NCBI GenBank assembly: GCA_030590185.1
Contig: JAUUZB010000390.1
Span: 1 to 5,301, forward strand
Reading direction: 5' to 3'
DNA length: 5,301 nt
From: Deltaproteobacteria bacterium
GTDB lineage: Bacteria; Myxococcota; XYA12-FULL-58-9; JAUUZB01
Every line of letters begins with the position of its first letter. Position 1 is the first letter of the stretch. Of this stretch, positions 1 through 5,301 are shown piece by piece. The notes under the pieces are model-generated. The model was not told the origin of the DNA and ran no database searches. It worked only from the letters and a program-made list of their open reading frames with translations. The position numbers and the translations under genes are program-made.

Positions 1-375
1 CGACACCAACAGGAAGGTCAACAGCGGCCACTGGATCATCACCGACCGCGCGTAACGCTCCTCGCGGCCGAAGTAGGTGAAGGTCACCAGAACCAGAAAG
101 GCGACGGCCGAGACCTTGAAGACGTCGAATACCTCGGCCACCATCGAGCGGGTGCGGTGCGAGACGTAGAGGTTGCTGACCCAGGCCACCGCCGGCCAGA
201 CCGCCAGTACCACGAAGCCCATGACCACGGTCTCGTCCTGGTTGGCGGGGGTGTGGAAGGGCAGGATGTCGGTGTGGAAGCGTACGAAGTACGCCAGCCA
301 AAAGGCCGCACCGGCCAGCAGGGTGTCACGCAACACCTGCGCGGTCTGGAAGATTCTGTGGTGCCGCCTGAGCAT
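1..375 (-). CDS. Polyprenyl glycosylphosphotransferase (exopolysaccharide sugar-1-phosphate transferase), N-terminal part only
   Basis: The frame is open from ATG at 375-373 to the left edge, giving 125 residues with no stop; the rest of the gene is outside. The fragment is strongly hydrophobic, with probable membrane helices near residues 13-32, 48-69, 84-102 and 111-125. Between helices 2 and 3 it has the basic loop NLYVSHRTRSMVAEVFDVFK, and before helix 4 YFGREERYARSV. This layout matches the N-terminal membrane region of WcaJ/WbaP-type enzymes, which transfer a hexose-1-phosphate from a nucleotide sugar to undecaprenyl phosphate in the inner membrane to start a polysaccharide repeat unit. 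The catalytic C-terminal sugar-transferase domain is not visible, so donor sugar and activity cannot be judged. It lies 58 bp behind a co-directional glycosyltransferase, which supports a shared polysaccharide operon. The start is uncertain: the frame stays open upstream and only a weak GGA lies eight bases before the ATG. Another polytopic membrane protein is possible but less likely. Confidence 0.82.
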   Translation of the reverse strand, partial: MLRRHHRIFQTAQVLRDTLLAGAAFWLAYFVRFHTDILPFHTPANQDETVVMGFVVLAVWPAVAWVSNLYVSHRTRSMVAEVFDVFKVSAVAFLVLVTFTYFGREERYARSVMIQWPLLTFLLVS

Positions 376-433
376 CGTTACGATCCGCGTTGAGTCATGC
401 AGGATCCACAACCTGACCGCAACCGTTGGATCC

Positions 434-1549
434 CTAGGAGGATACCAGCTCCGCGATGGCGGCGCTCATCTGAGCGACGAAGCGCGGGGTAGCGAAGCGC
501 TCGGCGTGGGTGAGCATCGCCGCCGGGTCAAAGGCGGCTGGCCCCCCGGCGCGCTCGAAGCGTGCCACGGCCCGACCGAGATCAGCGGCGCTCTGCTGGT
601 CGAAGAAGCTGCCGTTGAGGCCGTCGATCACCGACTCCAGGGCGCCGCCGCGGGCCAGCGCCACGGTGGGACAACCGGCCGCTGAGGCCTCGAGGGGCAC
701 GATGCCGAAGTCCTCGGCGTTGGGGTGCAACAGGGCGCGGCTGCGAGCGTAGAGCCGGCGCAGCTCCGCGCGGTCGACGTGGGGAAGCAAGCGTACGGTG
801 GGGCCGGCGATCCGTTCCAGGCGCCGGCGCTCGGTCCCGTCCCCGACCACGGTGAGCTCCAGCTCTTGGGCGGTAGCGAGCCTCACCGCCACGTCGACCC
901 GCTTGAACGGCACCAGCGCCGCGACCACCAGGTAGCCATGGCGCTCCACCGCCGGCCGGAGCTCACCGGCCGAGAAGAACGCCACGTCGACAGGTGGGTA
1001 GACGACGTTGGCGCTGCGTCGCCAGAATTGGGAGATGCGTTGGGCGACGTGGACCGAGTTGCACAGGATCCGATCCGGCCCCTGGGCCGCCTTTCGCTCC
1101 CATGCACGCAGGGGCCAGGTAGCGGCCCGGGCCAACGGCACCAGAGCTCGGGTCGCGGGGGCCGGGCCGGGCAGGTACTGTGGGAGTTGGTCGCGCAGGT
1201 AACGCATGGGCGTGTGAACGTAGCTCAGGTGTTTCTGTCCCGGGCCGGTGCGGGCGCCGATCGCCACGCAATGACTGGTGGAGATCACCAGGTCGAAGGC
1301 CGAGAGGTCCCAGGCTTCCACGGCGCGGGGGAAGAACGGCAGGTAACGCCGGAAACCGCCCGTCGCGCCGGCGAGGCGTTGGATGGCGCTGGCGTGGATC
1401 GGGTGGCGCTCGAGGCGCGGGTCCACGCTGCCCGGCCGGTGCACCAGCGTATAGATCGGCGCGTCCGGATAGAGCTCAGCGAGCTCGATCAGGACGTTTT
1501 CGCCGCCGCGGCGGGCGACGAGCCAGTCGTGAACGAGGGCGACGCGCAT
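434..1549 (-). CDS. GT4-family glycosyltransferase (WbaZ/mannosyltransferase-like)
   Basis: This 371-residue protein has the GT-B architecture of glycosyltransferase family 4, at normal family length. The N-terminal acceptor domain opens with MRVALVHDWL, then RGGEN (residues 14-18) and the family-typical YTLVH (33-37) and HTPMRYLRD (112-120). The C-terminal nucleotide-sugar domain includes VPFKRVD (213-219), with a Lys expected to contact the donor phosphates, VVGDGTERRRLE (234-245), and the E-x7-E signature EDFGIVPLE (E279 and E287). It is a cytoplasmic enzyme expected to add a sugar from an activated nucleotide donor to a lipid-linked glycan; N-terminal motifs resemble the WbaZ group of mannosyl/rhamnosyl transferases, but the sugar cannot be read from sequence. 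There is no signal peptide. The ATG is the first possible start, because an in-frame TGA lies one codon upstream; no good Shine-Dalgarno sequence precedes it. The sugar-phosphate transferase follows 58 bp downstream, so the two are probably co-transcribed. Confidence 0.93.
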   Translation of the reverse strand: MRVALVHDWLVARRGGENVLIELAELYPDAPIYTLVHRPGSVDPRLERHPIHASAIQRLAGATGGFRRYLPFFPRAVEAWDLSAFDLVISTSHCVAIGARTGPGQKHLSYVHTPMRYLRDQLPQYLPGPAPATRALVPLARAATWPLRAWERKAAQGPDRILCNSVHVAQRISQFWRRSANVVYPPVDVAFFSAGELRPAVERHGYLVVAALVPFKRVDVAVRLATAQELELTVVGDGTERRRLERIAGPTVRLLPHVDRAELRRLYARSRALLHPNAEDFGIVPLEASAAGCPTVALARGGALESVIDGLNGSFFDQQSAADLGRAVARFERAGGPAAFDPAAMLTHAERFATPRFVAQMSAAIAELVSS

Positions 1550-1610
1550 GGTTCAAAAGGGCCAGGGCAACAGCCGATGAACCCAGGACGGCATTCGATC
1601 GTGATGTGGA

Positions 1611-1662
1611 GGCGGGCTCCGTGCCCGCCCATCACCACTCTTGGGCGGGGGAAAACCCGCCC
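1611..1662. repeat. REP-like intergenic palindrome: two tandem GC-rich hairpins
   Basis: Hairpin A pairs GGCGGGC (1611-1617) with GCCCGCC (1623-1629) around a five-base loop. Hairpin B pairs GGGCGGG (1643-1649) with CCCGCCC (1656-1662) around GGAAAA. Both stems are perfect over seven pairs. The C-rich arm at 1624-1630 can also pair with the G-rich arm at 1643-1649, so alternative folds exist. Paired hairpins of this composition flanked by CCTAC or TCCAC are, from memory, typical of dispersed intergenic palindromes in many environmental genomes, so this is probably one copy of a multi-copy element rather than a site specific to these genes. It separates the protease/barrel pair from the polysaccharide genes. 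Neither hairpin is followed by a T-tract on either strand, so it is not a classical terminator, although it could stabilise mRNA ends. Confidence 0.7.
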
Positions 1663-1670
1663 CTACTTCT

Positions 1671-1707
1671 TCACCCCGAGTTATTGGGTTCACCCGGAGT
1701 TATTGAG
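1671..1707. repeat. Imperfect 18-bp direct repeat
   Basis: TCACCCCGAGTTATTGGG (1671-1688) is repeated as TCACCCGGAGTTATTGAG (1690-1707), with 16 of 18 bases matching and a one-base spacer. The 19-base period is not a clean multiple of a helical turn. It directly adjoins the REP-like hairpins and may be part of the same dispersed element. A tandem regulator site is possible but nothing else supports it. Confidence 0.65.
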
Positions 1708-1711
1708 CAGC

Positions 1712-1734
1712 GGGGCCGGGTGCTGCTCGGCCCC
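1712..1734 (-). terminator. GC-rich hairpin behind the barrel gene, possible weak terminator
   Basis: On the minus strand GGGGCCG pairs perfectly with CGGCCCC around the nine-base loop AGCAGCACC, starting 12 bases after the barrel gene's TGA codon. Position and stem strength fit a 3'-end structure for the protease/barrel transcript. No run of T follows on the minus strand, so a classical intrinsic terminator is not supported. It may instead protect the mRNA 3' end or act with Rho. Confidence 0.35.
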
Positions 1735-1746
1735 ACCGCTCGACGA

Positions 1747-3306
1747 TCAGTATCGCCCGATCAGCCGCACCACGAACTCGGTATAGTCGCGGTGCGCAAA
1801 ACCGGTCCACACGCTCTCGTAGGAATCGGTGGTCGGGTGAACGCCGTTGTTCAGCCACGGGAAGCCGTGCTCGACCGACATTTCGAGGGTGAAGTATGGC
1901 ACCGGGGTGTAATCCACCCAAAATCCCCAGCCTGTCTCCAGCGACCAAGAATTCTCCTCACCGCGCGGACCGTTACTCTCGGCGTAGAGAGCGTCGATCC
2001 GATCCGCGAGATCCGAGGTTGCCGGCACGCTGCCGTACTGGTCACTCGCCGGCGCCGCGTCCTGGCCCGATGCATAGTCCTTGTTCCACCACCAGTAGAT
2101 GTTCGCGCCGACCAGGATCTCACCCGGAATCGGGCCGAGCTCATCAAAGGTGTATTCCAGGGCGGGTGAGATGTAGGCCGCAAACTGGGAGTTCATCCCA
2201 CCCTTGAGACCCGCTTGCTCCGCGTATTCCCGGAAGTAGAGCTGAAGGAAGTTGTCCAGGGAGAAGTCGAGCCCGGCGATGATGTTCATGCGGACGATCT
2301 CCCGGGCCCGCAGGGACAGGTGCAGGTCCTGGTTCTGGCTCAGCCGCGAGGTGGGCATGAACACGGTCCCACGGTGGAGGAACTGGAGGTTGCGTTCCTT
2401 GAGCCAGGCGTTCTCGGTGGGCAGCCAGTCGAACGCGAGTTGGTGGGAGTAGTCAAAGCCGAGGCGCAAATCCTGAAACAGGAATCCCGACTCGCCGATC
2501 TCCGCTACCATCCTCTGTTCGAAGGCCATCCGAGCCCAAACCTTGGCCCCCTCGAACAGGTGCACGTTGCCGCGCACCACCCCCCAGACGGACATGCCGT
2601 TGGCGGGCTGCTCGTCGGTCACCATCAGGGTCCGGTACATGAGATACCCGGAGACCGAGAAGGTCCGCTCCGCCTTGGTGCCCACCGCCTCGTAGGAACC
2701 GGCGACCCGGACCCACTCGGGGTCGGTCAGACCTCCACCCTCCTCGGCCGGAGCCTCGGCACCCTCGGCGGCTGCCTCCTCTGCCGCGGCTGCTCCCTCG
2801 GCCGGCGCCGCCTCGAGCTCCTCGATGGCAGGGGTCGCCTCCGCGGTTGGCGCGTCCCCGGCAGGCATTTCTGCCGGTGCGTCTGCCGGTGCGTCTGCCG
2901 GCGTGTCTGCCGCGGGCTCTGCTGCCGACGTGTCGGCCGCAGGCTCGCCAGCCGGAGCACCCTCAACCGGCGTCTCCGCCGCAGAGTCCGCCCCACCCGC
3001 CTCGAGGGTCTCGACCCCCTCGGTTGGCTGGGCTTCAGCCCCGGCCTCGTCCGCAACCGGCTCTGCCGGTGCGTCACCCGCGCCGGGCTCGGTGGCCTCG
3101 GGCACGGGCGTTGCCTCACCCGCTGGTGTTTCAGCGGGCGCGGCTGCGTCAGGAGTGTCTCCCGGTGTTTCGGCCGGCGCGTCGGCTGGAGCCGAGTCGG
3201 GCGCCGGTGCCTCGGTGGCCGGAGGGGTCTCCGGTGCCACCGCCGGGGGAGCATCCCCAGTGTTGGGCTGCGCGAGCAGCCCAAGGGTCAGCAAGAGGAC
3301 TGACAT
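1747..3306 (-). CDS. Probable outer-membrane beta-barrel protein with long acidic Ala/Pro-rich N-terminal region
   Basis: I do not recognise a named family. The 519-residue product has three parts. Residues 1-13 form a short hydrophobic leader (MSVLLLTLGLLAQ) that could be a signal peptide, although no basic residue precedes the hydrophobic core. Residues 14-198 are low-complexity Ala, Pro, Glu, Asp, Gly and Thr, with 44 acidic residues and no Lys, Arg or His before R200. Residues 200-519 are Cys-free and aromatic-rich, with alternating strand-like stretches such as FSVSGYLMYRTLMV, MSVWGVVRGNVHLF, DLRLGFDYSHQLAF, EILVGANIYWWW and a final EFVVRLIGRY. This is what an outer-membrane barrel looks like, and a C-terminal aromatic residue fits BAM recognition. 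The acidic segment would then be a periplasmic spacer or stalk. The ATG is the first possible start because the in-frame TAG of the protease gene lies one codon upstream; no clear Shine-Dalgarno is present, so translation is probably coupled to the protease. Substrate or partner is unknown; a functional link to the protease is inferred only from gene order. Confidence 0.85.
   Translation of the reverse strand: MSVLLLTLGLLAQPNTGDAPPAVAPETPPATEAPAPDSAPADAPAETPGDTPDAAAPAETPAGEATPVPEATEPGAGDAPAEPVADEAGAEAQPTEGVETLEAGGADSAAETPVEGAPAGEPAADTSAAEPAADTPADAPADAPAEMPAGDAPTAEATPAIEELEAAPAEGAAAAEEAAAEGAEAPAEEGGGLTDPEWVRVAGSYEAVGTKAERTFSVSGYLMYRTLMVTDEQPANGMSVWGVVRGNVHLFEGAKVWARMAFEQRMVAEIGESGFLFQDLRLGFDYSHQLAFDWLPTENAWLKERNLQFLHRGTVFMPTSRLSQNQDLHLSLRAREIVRMNIIAGLDFSLDNFLQLYFREYAEQAGLKGGMNSQFAAYISPALEYTFDELGPIPGEILVGANIYWWWNKDYASGQDAAPASDQYGSVPATSDLADRIDALYAESNGPRGEENSWSLETGWGFWVDYTPVPYFTLEMSVEHGFPWLNNGVHPTTDSYESVWTGFAHRDYTEFVVRLIGRY
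2870..2917. repeat. Four tandem 12-bp units inside the acidic linker coding region
   Basis: TCTGCCGGTGCG occurs twice in perfect tandem (2870-2881, 2882-2893), followed by TCTGCCGGCGTG (2894-2905) and the more degenerate TCTGCCGCGGGC (2906-2917). On the coding strand the units encode four-residue ADAP/ADTP-like steps around residues 130-146 of the barrel protein. A 12-base unit preserves the reading frame, so slippage here would lengthen or shorten the linker without breaking the gene. Surrounding sequence holds looser relatives of the unit, which suggests that the linker grew by repeat expansion. Confidence 0.75.
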
Positions 3307-3309
3307 TGT

Positions 3310-5301
3310 CTAGAACCCGCTGAAGTTGTTGTAATACTCGTAGTAGGCCAGCAGGATCTTCAGGCCGTAGTTGTCCAGGGACTCGCTGGCGCCGAAGTTC
3401 ATCGACTCGTTGTAGTCCCGCATGTACTGATAGCTCACCGGGCTGGAGGACTTGCGCGTCACCAGGTGGTAATTGCGGTCGGCCAGGTAGGTGTAGGAGT
3501 ACTCCTCGCCATCGTGCAGGAAGACCTGACCTGGGTTGCTCGCCACCAGCGCCGAATCGATTTCGTCCTGGCCGTACATCTCGTAGAGCTCCCCTTCGTT
3601 GTCGTATCGCTCAATCGCGATGCGCTGGCGCAGGGAGCCGTCACCGATCAGGTTGGAGTTGGTGGCCCAGCCGAAGATGTTGAGCGCCGTGTACCGGAAC
3701 CAGGTGAAGGTGTCGTAGTTGGCGCCCAGCATGTTGTCGAGCACGCGCTGGGACAGGGTCCAGTTACGGGTACCAAAGGGCGCGTCGTACATCGCCACAT
3801 AGTCATAGATGCGCGGGTCGTAATCCCAGACCACCTGCAAGTCCATGAAGGCGTACGTGGTGTACAGCTTATCGTTGATGATCCCGAGGCGGATCGGGTC
3901 GCCGTAGAAGGGGTCATACTCGGTTTGGTAGTTGCGGAAGACCGCCGACTGATTGATCACCGCGTCGTAGAACGCCATGATCAGGGCGTTCGTCGCGACG
4001 AGGTCGTTGTAGAAATCGATCGAGATCTCGTCGTACTCGGGATCACTCAGCACGATCGTCTCGCAGGCGCTGCCGGTCCAATCGCAGTACTTATTAATGA
4101 TGCAACCGGTCTCATCGTAGATGGTGCAGTCGCGGGTCTGGTCGATGTTCTTGAGGGTGTCCTGCACGCCGCCGCCGCCCCAGGTGTAGATCGAGAGGTA
4201 CCAGAAGCGTAGCAACGGGAAGATGTCGTTGTAGACACGGTAGTAGTAGCTGCCGGTGTTCCAGAAGGTCCGGTAGGCCCGCCGGTTGCGCAGCTTGTAC
4301 AGGTAGTCGTAGCGCTCGATGGCGTTGAGCACGATTTGCGACGGGGTGACGCCGAGGTCGTGACGCCGGCACAGCGGTGAGTTGTCGGCGTGATCGTCGG
4401 TGCAATAGAGGAAGTCCTGATTGTCCATCAGGTCATCACGCACGTCCCAGGTGCCGTAGATCCACTTGATCGCGGCCTCGTCATACAATCCCCACGCACG
4501 GTGGAAGCCGGTCCCCTCCTGGGACTTGACGTAGTCCATGATCGAGGAGGTGACCTCCGGGTGGGGGTGCTCGGCGGTGGGCGGACGCATGTGCTTGGCG
4601 TCGACGCTGCCGTAGAAGTTGTGGCGCAGCGAGACGGTGTGGCCGAACTCGTGGATGGCGACGTCCGCCACCACCTGCTCGATGATCCGCTCGCGGTAGG
4701 CGTCGTCCGACTCCCAGAAACCGTCCACGCACTTGCGGCGGCCGGAGTTGATGGCGCTCAGGGCGTCGTGGTCGTCGAACAGGTAGATGTTGCGGCTGGC
4801 GAGCAGACGCTTCTTGTCGCGGTCGAGCTCCTCGTGGTTACGCCGCCACATGCGGAACTTCTCCGAGAACTCGTTCTGGGCCTCGATGCCAGCGCCACTG
4901 GCCAGCGAAAGCGGGCCAAAGGGGCTGCCGTTGTGCGTCAGGGAGGTCATCGCATCCCCAAACTCCCGCTCGATCTCGGCCCGCTCGGCGAAGCCGGCCA
5001 TGGGTGAGCGGTCCCCGGCGGTTAGATAAACGTAGGAGTTCCAGTACGGGTCCGCGAAGCGAATCTCGTGCAGGGTGCGTTGATAGTTGTCCAAGAAGTC
5101 CGGGTGCTGCGGCTCGGGAAGGAAGATATCTTCCTTATTGAGAGCATCGTCATACTCGTCCTGGAGATCCATGACGTAGGCCATCTCACCAAAAATCTTG
5201 GAGGTCAGGCGCCCGGAGTCGGGGGCCATGGTCAGGGTGTCGCCGTCGGTGCAGGATGTCTCCTCCCACTCGAGATCAGCATCCGGCCTGGTGCCAGCGC
5301 C
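3310..5301 (-). CDS. Secreted metzincin-type zinc metalloprotease, N-terminus outside the window
   Basis: The frame is open to the right edge (663 residues visible). An ATG at 5229 has 24 open in-frame codons before it and is probably internal. Residue numbers here count from that ATG. The zinc site HEFGHTVSLRH (193-203; DNA 4621-4653) is the HExxHxxxxxH motif, with H193, H197 and H203 as ligands and E194 as catalytic base. SIMDY (229-233; DNA 4531-4545) is the Met-turn. These features, plus LYDEAAIKWIYG (248-259) behind them, resemble the DUF4953 zinc-dependent metalloproteases, which are usually larger with extra N-terminal domains. The usual metzincin Gly three residues after HExxH is Ser200. 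The rest is Tyr/Asp-rich. Cysteines lie at 167, 276, 287, 368, 376, 382 and 389, plus one in the upstream extension; their clustering suggests disulfides and therefore export, though the signal peptide is not visible. The gene ends three bases before the barrel gene. The fold assignment is firm; substrate and the precise subfamily are not. Confidence 0.9.
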   Translation of the reverse strand, partial: GAGTRPDADLEWEETSCTDGDTLTMAPDSGRLTSKIFGEMAYVMDLQDEYDDALNKEDIFLPEPQHPDFLDNYQRTLHEIRFADPYWNSYVYLTAGDRSPMAGFAERAEIEREFGDAMTSLTHNGSPFGPLSLASGAGIEAQNEFSEKFRMWRRNHEELDRDKKRLLASRNIYLFDDHDALSAINSGRRKCVDGFWESDDAYRERIIEQVVADVAIHEFGHTVSLRHNFYGSVDAKHMRPPTAEHPHPEVTSSIMDYVKSQEGTGFHRAWGLYDEAAIKWIYGTWDVRDDLMDNQDFLYCTDDHADNSPLCRRHDLGVTPSQIVLNAIERYDYLYKLRNRRAYRTFWNTGSYYYRVYNDIFPLLRFWYLSIYTWGGGGVQDTLKNIDQTRDCTIYDETGCIINKYCDWTGSACETIVLSDPEYDEISIDFYNDLVATNALIMAFYDAVINQSAVFRNYQTEYDPFYGDPIRLGIINDKLYTTYAFMDLQVVWDYDPRIYDYVAMYDAPFGTRNWTLSQRVLDNMLGANYDTFTWFRYTALNIFGWATNSNLIGDGSLRQRIAIERYDNEGELYEMYGQDEIDSALVASNPGQVFLHDGEEYSYTYLADRNYHLVTRKSSSPVSYQYMRDYNESMNFGASESLDNYGLKILLAYYEYYNNFSGF

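Noticed and set aside
378..398. Six-codon mini-ORF on the minus strand ending two bases before the sugar-phosphate transferase ATG
   Set aside because: A leader peptide for coupling is conceivable, but the ORF is short enough to occur by chance and has no Shine-Dalgarno sequence or conserved feature of its own.
1643..1670. Rho-independent terminator at hairpin B
   Set aside because: The stem is strong, but neither strand has a T-tract after it. The paired-hairpin layout fits a REP-like element better.
1611..1707. CRISPR array
   Set aside because: The hairpins and the two 18-bp repeats are not regularly spaced with unique spacers, and there are no cas genes nearby.
1550..1746. Sigma-70 promoter for the polysaccharide genes in the spacer
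   Set aside because: No -35/-10 pair with sensible spacing is visible on the minus strand. A promoter may exist but cannot be supported.
725..1786. 353-codon open frame on the plus strand
   Set aside because: It lies antisense to the well-supported GT4 gene, has no recognisable domain and has the Arg/Gly/His-rich composition of a shadow frame in GC-rich DNA.
2215..3303. 362-codon open frame on the plus strand, plus the Ala/Ser/Gly-rich frame at 2825-3313
   Set aside because: Both are antisense to the barrel gene. Their low complexity is explained by the Ala/Pro/Glu repeats on the other strand, where GC-rich repeats leave all frames open.
3466..5007. Plus-strand open frames at 3466-4212 and 4390-5007, rich in Val, Gly and Asp
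   Set aside because: They are antisense to the metalloprotease, which has an intact zinc motif and Met-turn. The Val-rich composition is the mirror of Tyr/Asp codons on the coding strand.
5227..5229. ATG at 5229 as the true start of the metalloprotease
   Set aside because: The frame continues open to the window edge and the family normally has more N-terminal sequence, so this is probably an internal methionine.

Overview
The window is GC-rich bacterial DNA in which all four recognisable protein genes lie on the minus strand. They fall into two blocks separated by a 197-bp spacer (1550-1746). Read in the direction of transcription, from right to left, block 1 is a secreted zinc metalloprotease of the metzincin type (3310-5301, N-terminus beyond the right edge), followed after only three bases by a probable outer-membrane beta-barrel protein (1747-3306). 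Block 2 is a GT4 glycosyltransferase (434-1549), followed by the N-terminal part of a membrane polyprenyl-phosphate sugar-1-phosphate transferase (1-375, running off the left edge). An outer-membrane-type protein and an exopolysaccharide or O-antigen type gene pair point to a diderm (Gram-negative) bacterium. The protease type, the Ala/Pro/Glu-rich linker and the GC content suggest a myxobacterial or other former deltaproteobacterial lineage, but this is inference and the window has no taxonomic marker.

Block 2 is conventional. A membrane phosphoglycosyltransferase loads the first sugar phosphate onto undecaprenyl phosphate on the cytoplasmic face of the inner membrane, and a GT4 enzyme of the mannosyl/rhamnosyl-transferase style (WbaZ-like N-terminal motifs) extends the glycan. 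More polysaccharide genes probably lie to the left of the window.

Block 1 is the less ordinary part. The protease has an extended HExxHxxxxxH zinc site and a downstream Met-turn. The usual metzincin glycine of that motif is serine, and its second half carries a tight cysteine cluster. The barrel gene begins with a hydrophobic leader that has no basic residue. A region of about 185 residues follows, made almost only of Ala, Pro, Glu, Asp, Gly and Thr, and then a Cys-free, aromatic-rich domain of about 320 residues. The two genes are in the same reading frame, separated by one TAG stop and one further codon. They are very likely translated together and may act together at the cell envelope, but no function for the pair can be read from the sequence alone.

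The spacer between the blocks holds two adjacent GC-rich hairpins that look like a REP-type intergenic palindrome, an imperfect 18-bp direct repeat, and a third GC-rich hairpin just behind the barrel stop codon. I saw no tRNA, rRNA, CRISPR array, transposase, attachment site or convincing sigma-70 promoter. No stretch longer than 300 bases is without a gene.
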